Notes under the pieces: generated by a model
What the model was told of the DNA's origin: nothing
Databases searched by the model: none
What the model saw: the letters and a program-made list of their open reading frames with translations, nothing else
NCBI GenBank assembly: GCA_018714845.1
Contig: DVMR01000060.1
Location: 1 to 32,570, forward strand
Direction: 5' to 3'
DNA: 32,570 nucleotides
Origin: Candidatus Ventrousia excrementavium
GTDB taxonomy: Bacteria > Bacillota > Clostridia > Oscillospirales > Butyricicoccaceae
Position numbers and translations under genes: made by a program
In this document: positions 25,130 to 32,283 of the stretch, piece by piece
Layout of the letters: each line of letters opens with the position of its first letter
How positions within the stretch are numbered: the stretch's first letter is position 1

Positions 25130-26452
25130 TTGAGACCCGCCAAACGCATTCGTTTTCTGGCCGTTTCGTGCGCACTGAGCCTGTGCATGGTGCTGGCCGC
25201 CTTTTTCACCCCAACTCTGGCCTTTTTCTCGCGCCGAACAGCCGAAGAAAGCGCTGTACAGACCTTTTCCAAATCCGCCGGCGTCGGCGACATTGTCACC
25301 TTTTCGCAGCAGGATTTTGAAAGCCGCGTCACAGGCGACGACAGCTTAAGCGGCATCGTTTTATCCGCCCTGCCCGATGAGGAGAGCGGTATTCTGCGCC
25401 TCGCCGGGCGCGGCGTATCGCAGGGCGAGACCATCGCCGTTGAAAGCCTGGGCGCCCTGTCCTTTATCCCGCTGACTGAGGACGACATTCACACCAGCTT
25501 TTCGTTCATCCCGGTATTTGCCGACTCGGGCGAAAGCGGGGACAGCGTCAGCGTGGCTGTCAATCTATCAGGCACGCAGAACTCCAACCCCATTGCCCGC
25601 GACCTGAGCTTTGAAACTTATCTCGACCTGCCCCTTTGCGGCGTTTTCTCATCCCTTGACCCGGACGGAGACGCCTGCACCTATAAAGTTCTGACTGACC
25701 CGTCAAACGGCGCTGTCACCCTGACGGATACCGGTTTTTGCTACACCCCGGACGGCCGCGCCGGTTCTGACAGCTTCACTTATCAGGCCATTGACGTTTT
25801 CGGCAATCCTTCTGCCGCGGCTACTGTCACGGTCGAGGTGCTCAAGCGCCCGGCAGACAGTGACATCACCTATACGGATATGGGCCAGTCGACCGCGCAT
25901 TACCAGGCTGTCAAGTTGGCCGAGGCCGGCGTTCTGACCGGTGAGCGCATTGGCTCTGAAAGCTTTTTAAAGCCTGAGCTCGAAGTGACCCGCGCCGAGT
26001 TTGTCGCTCTGGTCGCTTCGGTTGTCGAGCTGCCGCTGCCCACCGCGGCTGTCAGCACCGGCCTGGCGGACAATGAAGCCATTCCCACCTGGGCGCAGCC
26101 CTATGTGGCCGCCGCCGTCAGTTCGGGCGTCGTGTACGGACAAAAGGGCGAGGACGGCAACCACATCTTCCGCGCCGGCGACACCATCACCCGCGCCGAG
26201 GCGGCCAGCATCATCCAGCGCGCCGCGCGGATGACAGCCGATGGCCGCACGCTGACCTATGCAGACGCCGACGCCGTGCCCAGCTGGGCAACGCAGGCTG
26301 TTGCCACTGTCAGCGCCGCTGAGATCATGGAAAGCTATCCTGACCACACCATTCGCCCGACGGCTGCCGTCACCCGTGAAGACGCCGTCAAAATGCTGTA
26401 CGAAACCATGTGCTATCTGCAGGAAAAAGGCGAGGGCGTTTTAGGCAATTAA
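25130..26452 (+). CDS. Surface protein with cadherin-like domain and three SLH domains
   Basis: A 440-aa secreted protein. A TTG start at 25130 is chosen because AAAGGAGG lies upstream at proper distance and the product begins with a basic stretch and hydrophobic signal (RPAKRIRFLAVSCALSLCMV). Residues about 153-241 form a cadherin/Ig-like module of the tandem-95 type (DGDACTYKVLTDPSNGAVTL, then GSDSFTYQAIDVFG). Three SLH domains follow at about 245-300, 309-372 and 375-435, each with the TRAE or TREDA motif that contacts cell-wall polymer. It should be anchored to the wall as an S-layer-associated protein. A longer frame from a TTG at 24986 has no support. A terminator follows directly. Confidence 0.88.
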   Translation: MRPAKRIRFLAVSCALSLCMVLAAFFTPTLAFFSRRTAEESAVQTFSKSAGVGDIVTFSQQDFESRVTGDDSLSGIVLSALPDEESGILRLAGRGVSQGETIAVESLGALSFIPLTEDDIHTSFSFIPVFADSGESGDSVSVAVNLSGTQNSNPIARDLSFETYLDLPLCGVFSSLDPDGDACTYKVLTDPSNGAVTLTDTGFCYTPDGRAGSDSFTYQAIDVFGNPSAAATVTVEVLKRPADSDITYTDMGQSTAHYQAVKLAEAGVLTGERIGSESFLKPELEVTRAEFVALVASVVELPLPTAAVSTGLADNEAIPTWAQPYVAAAVSSGVVYGQKGEDGNHIFRAGDTITRAEAASIIQRAARMTADGRTLTYADADAVPSWATQAVATVSAAEIMESYPDHTIRPTAAVTREDAVKMLYETMCYLQEKGEGVLGN

Positions 26453-26460
26453 GCACAAAG

Positions 26461-26487
26461 AGGCCGAACGGGCAATCCGTTCGGCCT
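26461..26487 (+). terminator. Intrinsic terminator of the SLH protein gene
   Basis: AGGCCGAACGG and its inverse CCGTTCGGCCT flank a 5-nt loop, 8 bp after the stop codon. The T tail is short (TTTGCCTT). Confidence 0.7.
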
Positions 26488-26564
26488 TTGCCTTGCAAGC
26501 AAAAAGCTGTATCCCAGCCTTTCCGGCCAGCCCCTGTCTGCGGGCACAGGTTCCTGCGGCGGCT

Positions 26565-28268
26565 TCACAGCTGCGCCGGAGCGACGAGTACAGTCTGGTA
26601 CTGGAAGTAATTGACCATGCCCGGGCGGGCGCCCTGGGGCTTTTTGACGTGGCGCACGCGGGTGTAGTCGACGGGCACGCGCGGCTGTGCGCTGAGCGAT
26701 GAAAACCGCGCCGCAATGGCTGCGGCTCCCTCGATAACGGCCGGCGTCGGCTCGCGCCCGTCGCGCAGCGGCACAATGACATGACTGCCCGGCGCTCCCC
26801 GCACATGCAGCCACAAATCATTTTTCTGCGCCCGGCGCATGGTCAGCTCGTCATTTTCCGTATTGCTGCGCCCGCACAGCGCCTCAAACCCGTCAGGCAG
26901 GTCAAATCGGCGCGGCGCAAAGGCCTGCGGCTTGGGCTTTTTGCCCTTGTCCCGGCGGTTTTTCAAATACCCGGCCTCAGAAAGTTCCTGACGGACTCCC
27001 TCAACATCGCGCGCCGACTGCGCCTGCGTCAGGGAATAAGCGACTGTTTTCAAGTACTCGAGCTCGCGTTCGCCCTTTTCTATCTGCTCGCGCAGCTTGA
27101 GCTCGGCATTTTTCATGCGCGCGTATTTTTTGTACATGCGCTGGGCGTTCTGCTGGGGAGACAGGTCAGGGTCAAGGTCAATGACCGCCTCTGGCATCCC
27201 CTCAGTGAAGTAATCGACAACCCGCGCCTGCTTCTCTCCCGAACGGATGGCGTGCAGGTTGGCGGTAATCAGGTCAGCGTCGTGCTTGAGCTTTTCGCGG
27301 CCCTCAGCCTCGGAAAGCTCCTGCTTCTGGCTGCCCAGCTTGCGCTCAAGCCGGCCGACAGCATTGGCCACCGTTTTCTGCAGGTCCGACGCCACCGTTT
27401 TTTGCAGCTCGCGGCGCGCCTTTTCGGCAAAACACAGGTCGAGCATTTCAGAAAAGCTCGGCATCTTCTCGCACTCGGCATCAGGCAGATGCGTGATGGG
27501 CATACACGAAAAATCAACCGGCTGCCCGCCGCGCCGCACAACCCACGGCTCGAGGCGGCCCTCGCGGGCGCGCGCCTGCAAATCGGCAAGCTCACCGGCA
27601 AGCCTCTGCACGTCGCCCCGCGCACGATACGTCAGCTCGCGCGATAAAAAGGGCGACAGCCCCTCGAGCAGCCCGGGCAAAGCGCGGTCGGGCTCGTCTG
27701 CGGCCAGCGCCTGCCGTGCCGCTTCATGCAGCGCTGCTTCGTCGGCGTGCAGAAACCGTATCATCTCGCGCCGCGGCGGCATACGGTATTTGAGCCCGGG
27801 CAGGACCGGGCGGTCAGGCGACATTTCGGCGTCGACCTTTTTAAAGCAGGCCAGCACTGTGCCGTCCCCGCCCAGCAGAATCAGATTGGTCCGGCGCCCC
27901 ATCAACTCGCACACCAGCGCCTTTTCGACCCTTTCCCCCATCTCGTCCGTGGCGGAAAAGGCAAAGCGCAGCATGCGCTCCTCTTCAGGCTGCGTGACCG
28001 ACAAAATCCGCCCGCCGGCCAGGTGCTTGCGCAGCAGCATGCACAGCATGGGCGGCGTCTCGGGATTTTCGGCCCGCTGCCCGGTCAGGTGCGCGCGCCC
28101 GGCTGCGCCGGCAGCCGATACCAGAAGCCGGCAGGCCCCGCTTTCGGCACGCAAATGAAAAACGGCCTCGCCGGGCCGCGGCATGTAAATCTTGTCGACG
28201 CGCGCCTGCGCAAGCGCTGCGTCGAGCTCACGGGCCAACGCGCCGAGTGTCAGTGAATCAAGTGGCAT
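26565..28268 (-). CDS. rqcH: RqcH (NFACT/Rqc2 homologue), ribosome-associated quality-control factor
   Basis: A 567-aa protein with the NEMF/Rqc2 layout: NFACT-N domain (about 1-200), helix-hairpin-helix and long coiled coil (about 290-430), and NFACT-R domain (about 450-567, with NTENDELTMRRAQKNDLWLH and GAPGSHVIVPLR). RqcH binds stalled 50S subunits and directs C-terminal alanine tailing. The Asp-Arg pair shown essential in Bacillus RqcH (D97/R98) appears as E97-R98 at the same positions. Older annotations call this a fibronectin-binding protein, a name not warranted here. The ATG at 28268 lies inside the end of trmK (11-bp overlap) behind AGGGAAGAA, so the two are coupled. Confidence 0.93.
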   Translation of the reverse strand: MPLDSLTLGALARELDAALAQARVDKIYMPRPGEAVFHLRAESGACRLLVSAAGAAGRAHLTGQRAENPETPPMLCMLLRKHLAGGRILSVTQPEEERMLRFAFSATDEMGERVEKALVCELMGRRTNLILLGGDGTVLACFKKVDAEMSPDRPVLPGLKYRMPPRREMIRFLHADEAALHEAARQALAADEPDRALPGLLEGLSPFLSRELTYRARGDVQRLAGELADLQARAREGRLEPWVVRRGGQPVDFSCMPITHLPDAECEKMPSFSEMLDLCFAEKARRELQKTVASDLQKTVANAVGRLERKLGSQKQELSEAEGREKLKHDADLITANLHAIRSGEKQARVVDYFTEGMPEAVIDLDPDLSPQQNAQRMYKKYARMKNAELKLREQIEKGERELEYLKTVAYSLTQAQSARDVEGVRQELSEAGYLKNRRDKGKKPKPQAFAPRRFDLPDGFEALCGRSNTENDELTMRRAQKNDLWLHVRGAPGSHVIVPLRDGREPTPAVIEGAAAIAARFSSLSAQPRVPVDYTRVRHVKKPQGARPGMVNYFQYQTVLVAPAQL

Positions 28269-28926
28269 GATGTTCTTCCCTTTGCAAAATGGCGAGCATT
28301 TTCTGCACCTCGCCGCCGTCCAGTCCGGCCAGCCTGCGGCCCTCAAGGGCAACGCGGCAGCGCTCGGCCTGACGGCCCAGATATTGTGAAAATAAAAGCT
28401 CCTGCCGCATGGCGTCAGAAAACAGTCCCCCGTTTTCCGCCTCATAAGGGGCGTGGCCACCGCGCGCCGCCATGACGCAATAAAGCCGGTCCCATTCGCG
28501 GGCCAGACGCTCCTGCTCGATGGCGCACCCGTGCCGCGCCAGAAACCGCCGCAACGTCTCGGCGCGCGTCATGGGCTGCAAAACCAGCAGCTGCCGGCCC
28601 GAAAGGGCCCACGGCGCCTCTTCAAGGATATGGCAGATGGTGTCTCCGCCCATCCCGCAGATGACGATGGCGTCAGCCATATCGGGCGCAAACCCGTGCA
28701 GGCCGTCGCACAAAACGGTCTCAACGACCTCTTCCATGCCGCAGCGCGCAATGGTCTCCCGCGCGCGCTGCAGCGGACCTTCGCGGATGTCGGACGCGTA
28801 GGCGCGCTCTGCGCCGCGCTGTACCAGCTCAACGCACAAATGCGCATGGTCGCAGCCGACGTCAATGACCCTGCGCGCACCCCGGCACAATTCGGCCGCA
28901 GCCTGCAGACGGGGAGTGAGGTTCAT
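28258..28926 (-). CDS. trmK: tRNA (adenine(22)-N1)-methyltransferase TrmK
   Basis: A 222-aa SAM-dependent enzyme that makes m1A22 in tRNA. It begins MNLTPRLQAAAELC, as TrmK proteins do, with motif I DVGCDHAHL at 22-30, the second-strand acid in YASDIREGPL, and the family motif GMGGDTI at 91-97, followed by LVLQPMTRAETLRRFL. AAAGGAG lies upstream of ATG 28926; an extended frame to 29016 would run through a terminator hairpin and is rejected. It overlaps rqcH by 11 bp. In many Firmicutes trmK is paired with the Nif3-like gene instead. A strong hairpin lies 30 bp upstream, so how it is transcribed is unclear. Confidence 0.92.
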   Translation of the reverse strand: MNLTPRLQAAAELCRGARRVIDVGCDHAHLCVELVQRGAERAYASDIREGPLQRARETIARCGMEEVVETVLCDGLHGFAPDMADAIVICGMGGDTICHILEEAPWALSGRQLLVLQPMTRAETLRRFLARHGCAIEQERLAREWDRLYCVMAARGGHAPYEAENGGLFSDAMRQELLFSQYLGRQAERCRVALEGRRLAGLDGGEVQKMLAILQREEHHAT

Positions 28927-28956
28927 GCGCAGGCAGCTCCTTTCGTTTAAAATAAA

Positions 28957-28995
28957 GAGCGCCCCGCAAAATCCGCGGATTTTGCGGGGATGCTC
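28957..28995 (-). terminator. Strong hairpin/terminator between the DUF1858 gene and trmK
   Basis: A perfect 28-nt palindrome (28962-28989), extended by GAGC/GCTC, is followed on the minus strand by TTTATTTT. A second hairpin, TTCTGTGC/GCACAGAA, lies at 29016-29036. Together they end the DUF1858 transcript or attenuate read-through into trmK. Confidence 0.8.
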
Positions 28996-29043
28996 CATCA
29001 TCTCAATCTGCGTCATTCTGTGCCCTTTGCACAGAAAATGCTC

Positions 29044-29244
29044 TTACTTGCCCTGAAAATAGGCGTTCAGCTTGTTGACCAGCTCGTCGGCGTTGGTGCC
29101 GTGAACGGCACAGGCCTCTTCGATGCTTTCACCGCGGGATGCCGGGCAGCCGACACAGTGCATGCCGATTTCAAAGAAAAACTTGGCGGCGTTGACATCG
29201 CAATCGATGACCTCGCCGACCAGGGTCTGCTTGGTAACAGTCAT
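29044..29244 (-). CDS. DUF1858 domain protein
   Basis: A 66-aa protein consisting of one DUF1858 domain, with the conserved GMHCVGCPAS motif (C30 and C33) and the ending HGTNADELVNKLNAYF. Such small proteins occur widely in anaerobes, alone or fused to hybrid-cluster or redox proteins; the two cysteines may bind metal or act in redox, but the function is not known. ATG 29244 is chosen because GGAGGTGA lies upstream and the upstream extension crosses the promoter. It is monocistronic. Confidence 0.85.
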   Translation of the reverse strand: MTVTKQTLVGEVIDCDVNAAKFFFEIGMHCVGCPASRGESIEEACAVHGTNADELVNKLNAYFQGK

Positions 29245-29287
29245 TGTTGTCACCTCCATTCCATGCTTCATCTTTACAGTATGACTT

Positions 29288-29316
29288 ATTATACCCTGTT
29301 TTTTTTCAATTTTCAA
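29288..29316 (-). promoter_or_regulatory. Promoter of the DUF1858 gene
   Basis: On the minus strand, TTGAAA (29316-29311) and a perfect TATAAT (29293-29288) are 17 bp apart, giving a leader of about 37 nt. Confidence 0.75.
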
Positions 29317-29373
29317 TGCCCTGCGCATCACTTGCTGAAAAAAACAGAATCAGGCGCTCTGCCGCCCCGTTTC

Positions 29374-29402
29374 TTGACAATCCGGGCTGCTCGCGGTATG
29401 AT
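29374..29402 (+). promoter_or_regulatory. Promoter of trpS
   Basis: A perfect TTGACA (29374-29379) and TATGAT (29397-29402) are 17 bp apart, about 40 bp before the start. The leader of about 33 nt is too short for a T-box, so tRNA-dependent antitermination is not expected. Confidence 0.75.
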
Positions 29403-29441
29403 TACTGCATAGATTTTTCTTGATAAAAGGGAGCTTTACCG

Positions 29442-30425
29442 ATGAAAAAGCGCATTTTAACGGGCGATCGCACCACAGGCAAGCTGCACCTTGGCCACTA
29501 TGTCGGCAGCCTGCAAAGCCGCGTCAAGCTGCAGCACGACTACGACACCTTTATTCTCATGGCCGATATTCAGGCCCTGACCACCCACTTTGAAAACCCC
29601 GGCCTTATTCACCAGAGCATCCTCGACGTCGCCATTGACAACCTGTCAGTTGGTCTGGACCCCGACGTTGTCACCATTGTCCAACAGTCGGCCGTGCCCG
29701 CCATTGCCGAGCTGACCATTTTCTATTCCATGCTGGTCACCGTCAACACCCTGCGCCACAATCCGACCATCAAGACTGAGGCCGCCAACTACGGCTATGA
29801 CGATATGACCTATGGCTTTTTGGGCTATCCGGTCAGCCAGACGGCCGACATCACCTTCTGCAAAGCCCATCTTGTGCCGGTAGGCGAGGACCAGGCTCCC
29901 CACCTTGAGCTGTCACGCAAAATCGTGCGCCGGTTCAACGACCTGTACTCCCCCGTGCTTGTCGAGCCGCAGATTATGCTGAGCGACTGCCCGCGCCTTG
30001 TCGGGCTGGACGGCAACGCCAAAATGGGCAAGAGTCTGGGCAACGCCATCTATCTGTCCGACGACCGCGAGACGGTGCACAAAAAGGTCATGAACGCACT
30101 GACCGACAAAAGCCGTCTGCAAAAGACCGACCCCGGTCATCCCGAGGTCTGCACTGTCAGCGCTTATCACAAGGCGTTTAACGCCGGCGAATATGAAAAC
30201 GTCTGCGAGATGTGCCGTAAGGGCGCCATCGGCTGTGTGGCGTGCAAAAAGAACCTGTCCAATGTGCTCAATGACATGATGGACCCGTTCCGCGAAAAGC
30301 GCGCGTATTATGAAGAGCACCTCGACGAAGTCAAGGAAATCATTCATTCCGGCAGCCGAAAAGCGGCCGACATCGGCAACGAGACTGTGCGCGAAGTCAA
30401 GGAAGCCATGAGCGTTATTGTCTAA
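29442..30425 (+). CDS. trpS: Tryptophanyl-tRNA synthetase
   Basis: A 327-aa class I synthetase charging tRNA-Trp. The HIGH motif is HLGH (16-19) in GDRTTGKLHLGHYVG. The KMSKS loop reads KMGKS (194-198), with Gly replacing the middle Ser. DMTYGFLGYPVSQTADI (121-137) and VGEDQAPHLELSR (147-159) carry the tryptophan and ATP pocket. A cysteine array C237-x20-C258-x6-C265-x2-C268 resembles the [4Fe-4S]-binding C-x22-C-x6-C-x2-C of the Thermotoga maritima enzyme, so a cluster or metal site near the anticodon-binding region is likely. GGGAG lies about 9 nt upstream of the ATG. It is monocistronic, with its own promoter. Confidence 0.96.
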   Translation: MKKRILTGDRTTGKLHLGHYVGSLQSRVKLQHDYDTFILMADIQALTTHFENPGLIHQSILDVAIDNLSVGLDPDVVTIVQQSAVPAIAELTIFYSMLVTVNTLRHNPTIKTEAANYGYDDMTYGFLGYPVSQTADITFCKAHLVPVGEDQAPHLELSRKIVRRFNDLYSPVLVEPQIMLSDCPRLVGLDGNAKMGKSLGNAIYLSDDRETVHKKVMNALTDKSRLQKTDPGHPEVCTVSAYHKAFNAGEYENVCEMCRKGAIGCVACKKNLSNVLNDMMDPFREKRAYYEEHLDEVKEIIHSGSRKAADIGNETVREVKEAMSVIV

Positions 30426-30540
30426 ACAGGCGCCGTCCGGCCAACCGGCTTTGCCGGTCTTTGACTGTACGGGACCCGCTTGCCTGCCACAGCTTTGTAT
30501 GGATGGCGCATGTCCCTGTGATTTGCGCCGATTATACGAA

Positions 30541-30579
30541 AAAAGTCTGCAATCGTAAGATTGCAGACTTTTATTTTTT
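30541..30579 (+). terminator. Intrinsic terminator after trpS
   Basis: A 14-bp perfect stem (AAAAGTCTGCAATC with its inverse) and GTAA loop are followed by TATTTTTT. It lies 115 bp after the trpS stop; the sequence between shows no gene. Confidence 0.85.
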
Positions 30580-30598
30580 GATGTCGCTTTTTCCAACA

Positions 30599-30625
30599 AA
30601 AAAGCCCGGCTGCTGCCGGGCTTTT
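30599..30625 (-). terminator. Intrinsic terminator of the sigma factor/zinc-ribbon operon
   Basis: AAAAGCCCGGC/GCCGGGCTTTT with a 4-nt loop is followed on the minus strand by a run of T (TTTTTTG), 26 bp after the zinc-ribbon stop codon. Confidence 0.85.
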
Positions 30626-30650
30626 GCACAGTAGATGTTATTCCTCTGCC

Positions 30651-30938
30651 TTACAGCTGTTGCTGCTGCTCTTTGATTTTGGCAAAGCAGTCGCTGCAGT
30701 ACACGGGCCGATCGGTCTTGGGCTCAAACGGCACCTTTGCCTCTTTACCACAGGCGGCGCAGGTGGCGGTGAAATACTCACGAGGACCGCGGGCCGCGTT
30801 CTTACGGGCATCACGGCAGGCCTTGCAGCGCTGGGGCTCATTCTGGAAACCGCGCTCTGCGTAAAACTCCTGCTCACCGGCGGTAAACACAAATTCCTTA
30901 CCGCATTCTTTGCATACCAAGGTCTTGTCTTCGTACAT
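30651..30938 (-). CDS. Zinc-ribbon protein with four CxxC knuckles
   Basis: A 95-aa protein carrying four CxxC pairs: C9/C12, C38/C41, C60/C63 and C81/C84, enough for two zinc ribbons. The first half (DKTLVCKECGKEFVFTAGEQ, then RCKACRDARK) matches the zinc-ribbon family common in Clostridia; the second half is a CxxC-type zinc ribbon. The function is unknown; nucleic acid or protein binding is plausible. AGAGGT precedes the ATG. It begins 6 bp after the stop of the sigma factor gene and shares its terminator, so the two are an operon. Confidence 0.85.
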   Translation of the reverse strand: MYEDKTLVCKECGKEFVFTAGEQEFYAERGFQNEPQRCKACRDARKNAARGPREYFTATCAACGKEAKVPFEPKTDRPVYCSDCFAKIKEQQQQL

Positions 30939-30944
30939 GTCCTT

Positions 30945-31556
30945 TTACCTCTCTTTTTTTCCCTCTTGCGGGGTTGGATTTATGCGAACAGGGGGTTTCC
31001 TGTTGTCGCCTTGCGACAGATATTGGGCAAATTTGCGCCGAATGCGCCGAATTGCGTTGTCCACCGACTTGGCGGGCCGCCCCAGCCGGGCGGCGATTTC
31101 AGATGCGGTATAGCCCTGCAGATAGGGCTCGAGGACAGACGCTTCAAAAGCAGACAACAGGCCAGAGAGGGCAGTTTTAATCTCTTGCGCTGATTCGCTT
31201 GCCAGAACCTCGGTCTCGGGGTCGGAAAGAACATTATCTGCTGGATAACTGAAAAGAGAGGATGGGCTGTCTACCTGGCACAGGCGCTTTTCCCACGCGC
31301 GCTCCTGCCGGCGCAGGGCATCAAAAATGCGGTTGCGGATGCAGACAGCAGCATATGTTTCAAAATTCGCAGACCGTGCGGGGTCATATGTACGGATGGC
31401 CTTGAGCAGCCCCAGCATACCTTCCTGATACAAGTCGTCGACGTCGCCGCCGCTGAGAAAATACGGACGGATTACAGTGCGCACCAACCGCGCATACTGC
31501 GAAACCACCTCATCCTCATCGCGTCCGTCAAAGGGCGTTCCAAGGGCTTCCATCAT
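30945..31556 (-). CDS. sigH: RNA polymerase sigma factor of the SigH type
   Basis: A 203-aa sigma-70 family protein. Region 2 (about 20-90) contains YFLSGGDVDDLYQEGMLGLL and FETYAAVCIRNRIFDALRR, which closely parallel Bacillus SigH. Region 4 (about 125-185) has LEPYLQGYTASEIAARLGR followed by SVDNAIRRIRRK, again SigH-like. SigH directs transition-phase and early sporulation genes in endospore formers; in a non-sporulating lineage the regulon may differ. There is no anti-sigma gene next to it, in keeping with SigH rather than an ECF factor. The symbol is by similarity. It has its own consensus promoter. Confidence 0.85.
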   Translation of the reverse strand: MMEALGTPFDGRDEDEVVSQYARLVRTVIRPYFLSGGDVDDLYQEGMLGLLKAIRTYDPARSANFETYAAVCIRNRIFDALRRQERAWEKRLCQVDSPSSLFSYPADNVLSDPETEVLASESAQEIKTALSGLLSAFEASVLEPYLQGYTASEIAARLGRPAKSVDNAIRRIRRKFAQYLSQGDNRKPPVRINPTPQEGKKER

Positions 31557-31613
31557 TGTGTCCCGCCTGATTGAAAGTATAAGTCAAATAAAAAATTGTG
31601 TTTGTTTAATAGC

Positions 31614-31642
31614 AGTATAACCCTTTGTGCATGTTTTGTCAA
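31614..31642 (-). promoter_or_regulatory. Promoter of the sigH-like gene
   Basis: On the minus strand, a perfect TTGACA (31642-31637) and TATACT (31619-31614) are 17 bp apart, with a leader of about 50 nt before the ATG. Confidence 0.75.
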
Positions 31643-31685
31643 GAGTTATCTTTCAAACAAAGAATTTTTGTTGAACCTTGACAGT

Positions 31686-32144
31686 CTATTTCAGCAATTC
31701 TTCCGGATCAACGGAAAACTCTTCTTTAATTGTTGACAAAATAACAATGGTACGCGTAGCCATGACGCCGCTGACACTTTTGACGTCATTGAGCAGCCGC
31801 TCAAGGGTCTGTGTATTTTTGGTGACCACCTTGATGATAAAGTCAGCATCTCCTGTAATATAGTGACATTCTAAAATCTCTTTGTTTTCACGGACAAATG
31901 CGTTGATACGTTCGATATATTTAGGGTGTTCCAGGCTGATGAACATAAAAGCGGTGATGTCCTTGCCGGCCTTTTTATTGTCGATGATGGTCGTGTGCTT
32001 GCGAATCAGGCCCGACGCTTCCAGTTTGCGAATGCGTTCGATGACCGCTGACACAGACATCCCGACATGGTCAGAGATGACCGAAGCGTTTTCGCGGGCA
32101 TTGGCCTTGAGGCACTTGAGTATTTTGACGTCAATCTCGTCCAT
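31686..32144 (-). CDS. Lrp/AsnC family transcriptional regulator
   Basis: A 152-aa protein of normal family length. The N-terminal helix-turn-helix (about 1-55) begins MDEIDVKILKCLKANAREN and has SVSAVIERIRKLEASGLI. The C-terminal RAM ligand-binding domain (about 65-140) contains HYITGDADFIIKVVTKN and the dimer region. Such proteins bind DNA as octamers or dimers and respond to amino acids; the effector cannot be told. AGAGGGAAG lies 6 nt before the ATG. It has its own promoter and no clear partner gene, so the targets are probably elsewhere or its own promoter. Confidence 0.93.
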   Translation of the reverse strand: MDEIDVKILKCLKANARENASVISDHVGMSVSAVIERIRKLEASGLIRKHTTIIDNKKAGKDITAFMFISLEHPKYIERINAFVRENKEILECHYITGDADFIIKVVTKNTQTLERLLNDVKSVSGVMATRTIVILSTIKEEFSVDPEELLK

Positions 32145-32176
32145 GTGTCTTCCCTCTTTTCCATGCTTTTTATTAT

Positions 32177-32204
32177 ATTATAGCAATTCCCCAAAATATT
32201 TCAA
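32177..32204 (-). promoter_or_regulatory. Promoter of the Lrp/AsnC gene
   Basis: On the minus strand, TTGAAA (32204-32199) and a perfect TATAAT (32182-32177) are 16 bp apart. The surroundings are AT-rich, as usual for an autoregulated Lrp promoter. Confidence 0.6.
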
Positions 32205-32257
32205 TCAATTTTCCTCATTTGCCTTATAAAGTTCGTATAAACTCACATATGTCAAAA

Positions 32258-32278
32258 AGGCGGTCCGGCGGACCGCCT
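32258..32278 (-). terminator. Intrinsic terminator of the uridine phosphorylase gene
   Basis: AGGCGGTCC/GGACCGCCT with a 3-nt loop is followed on the minus strand by TTTTTGACA, 5 bp after the stop codon. Confidence 0.8.
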
Positions 32279-32283
32279 GTAAG

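Noticed and set aside
29345-29441. T-box leader for trpS
   Set aside because: The promoter at 29374-29402 leaves about 33 nt of leader and no terminator/antiterminator or T-box sequence.
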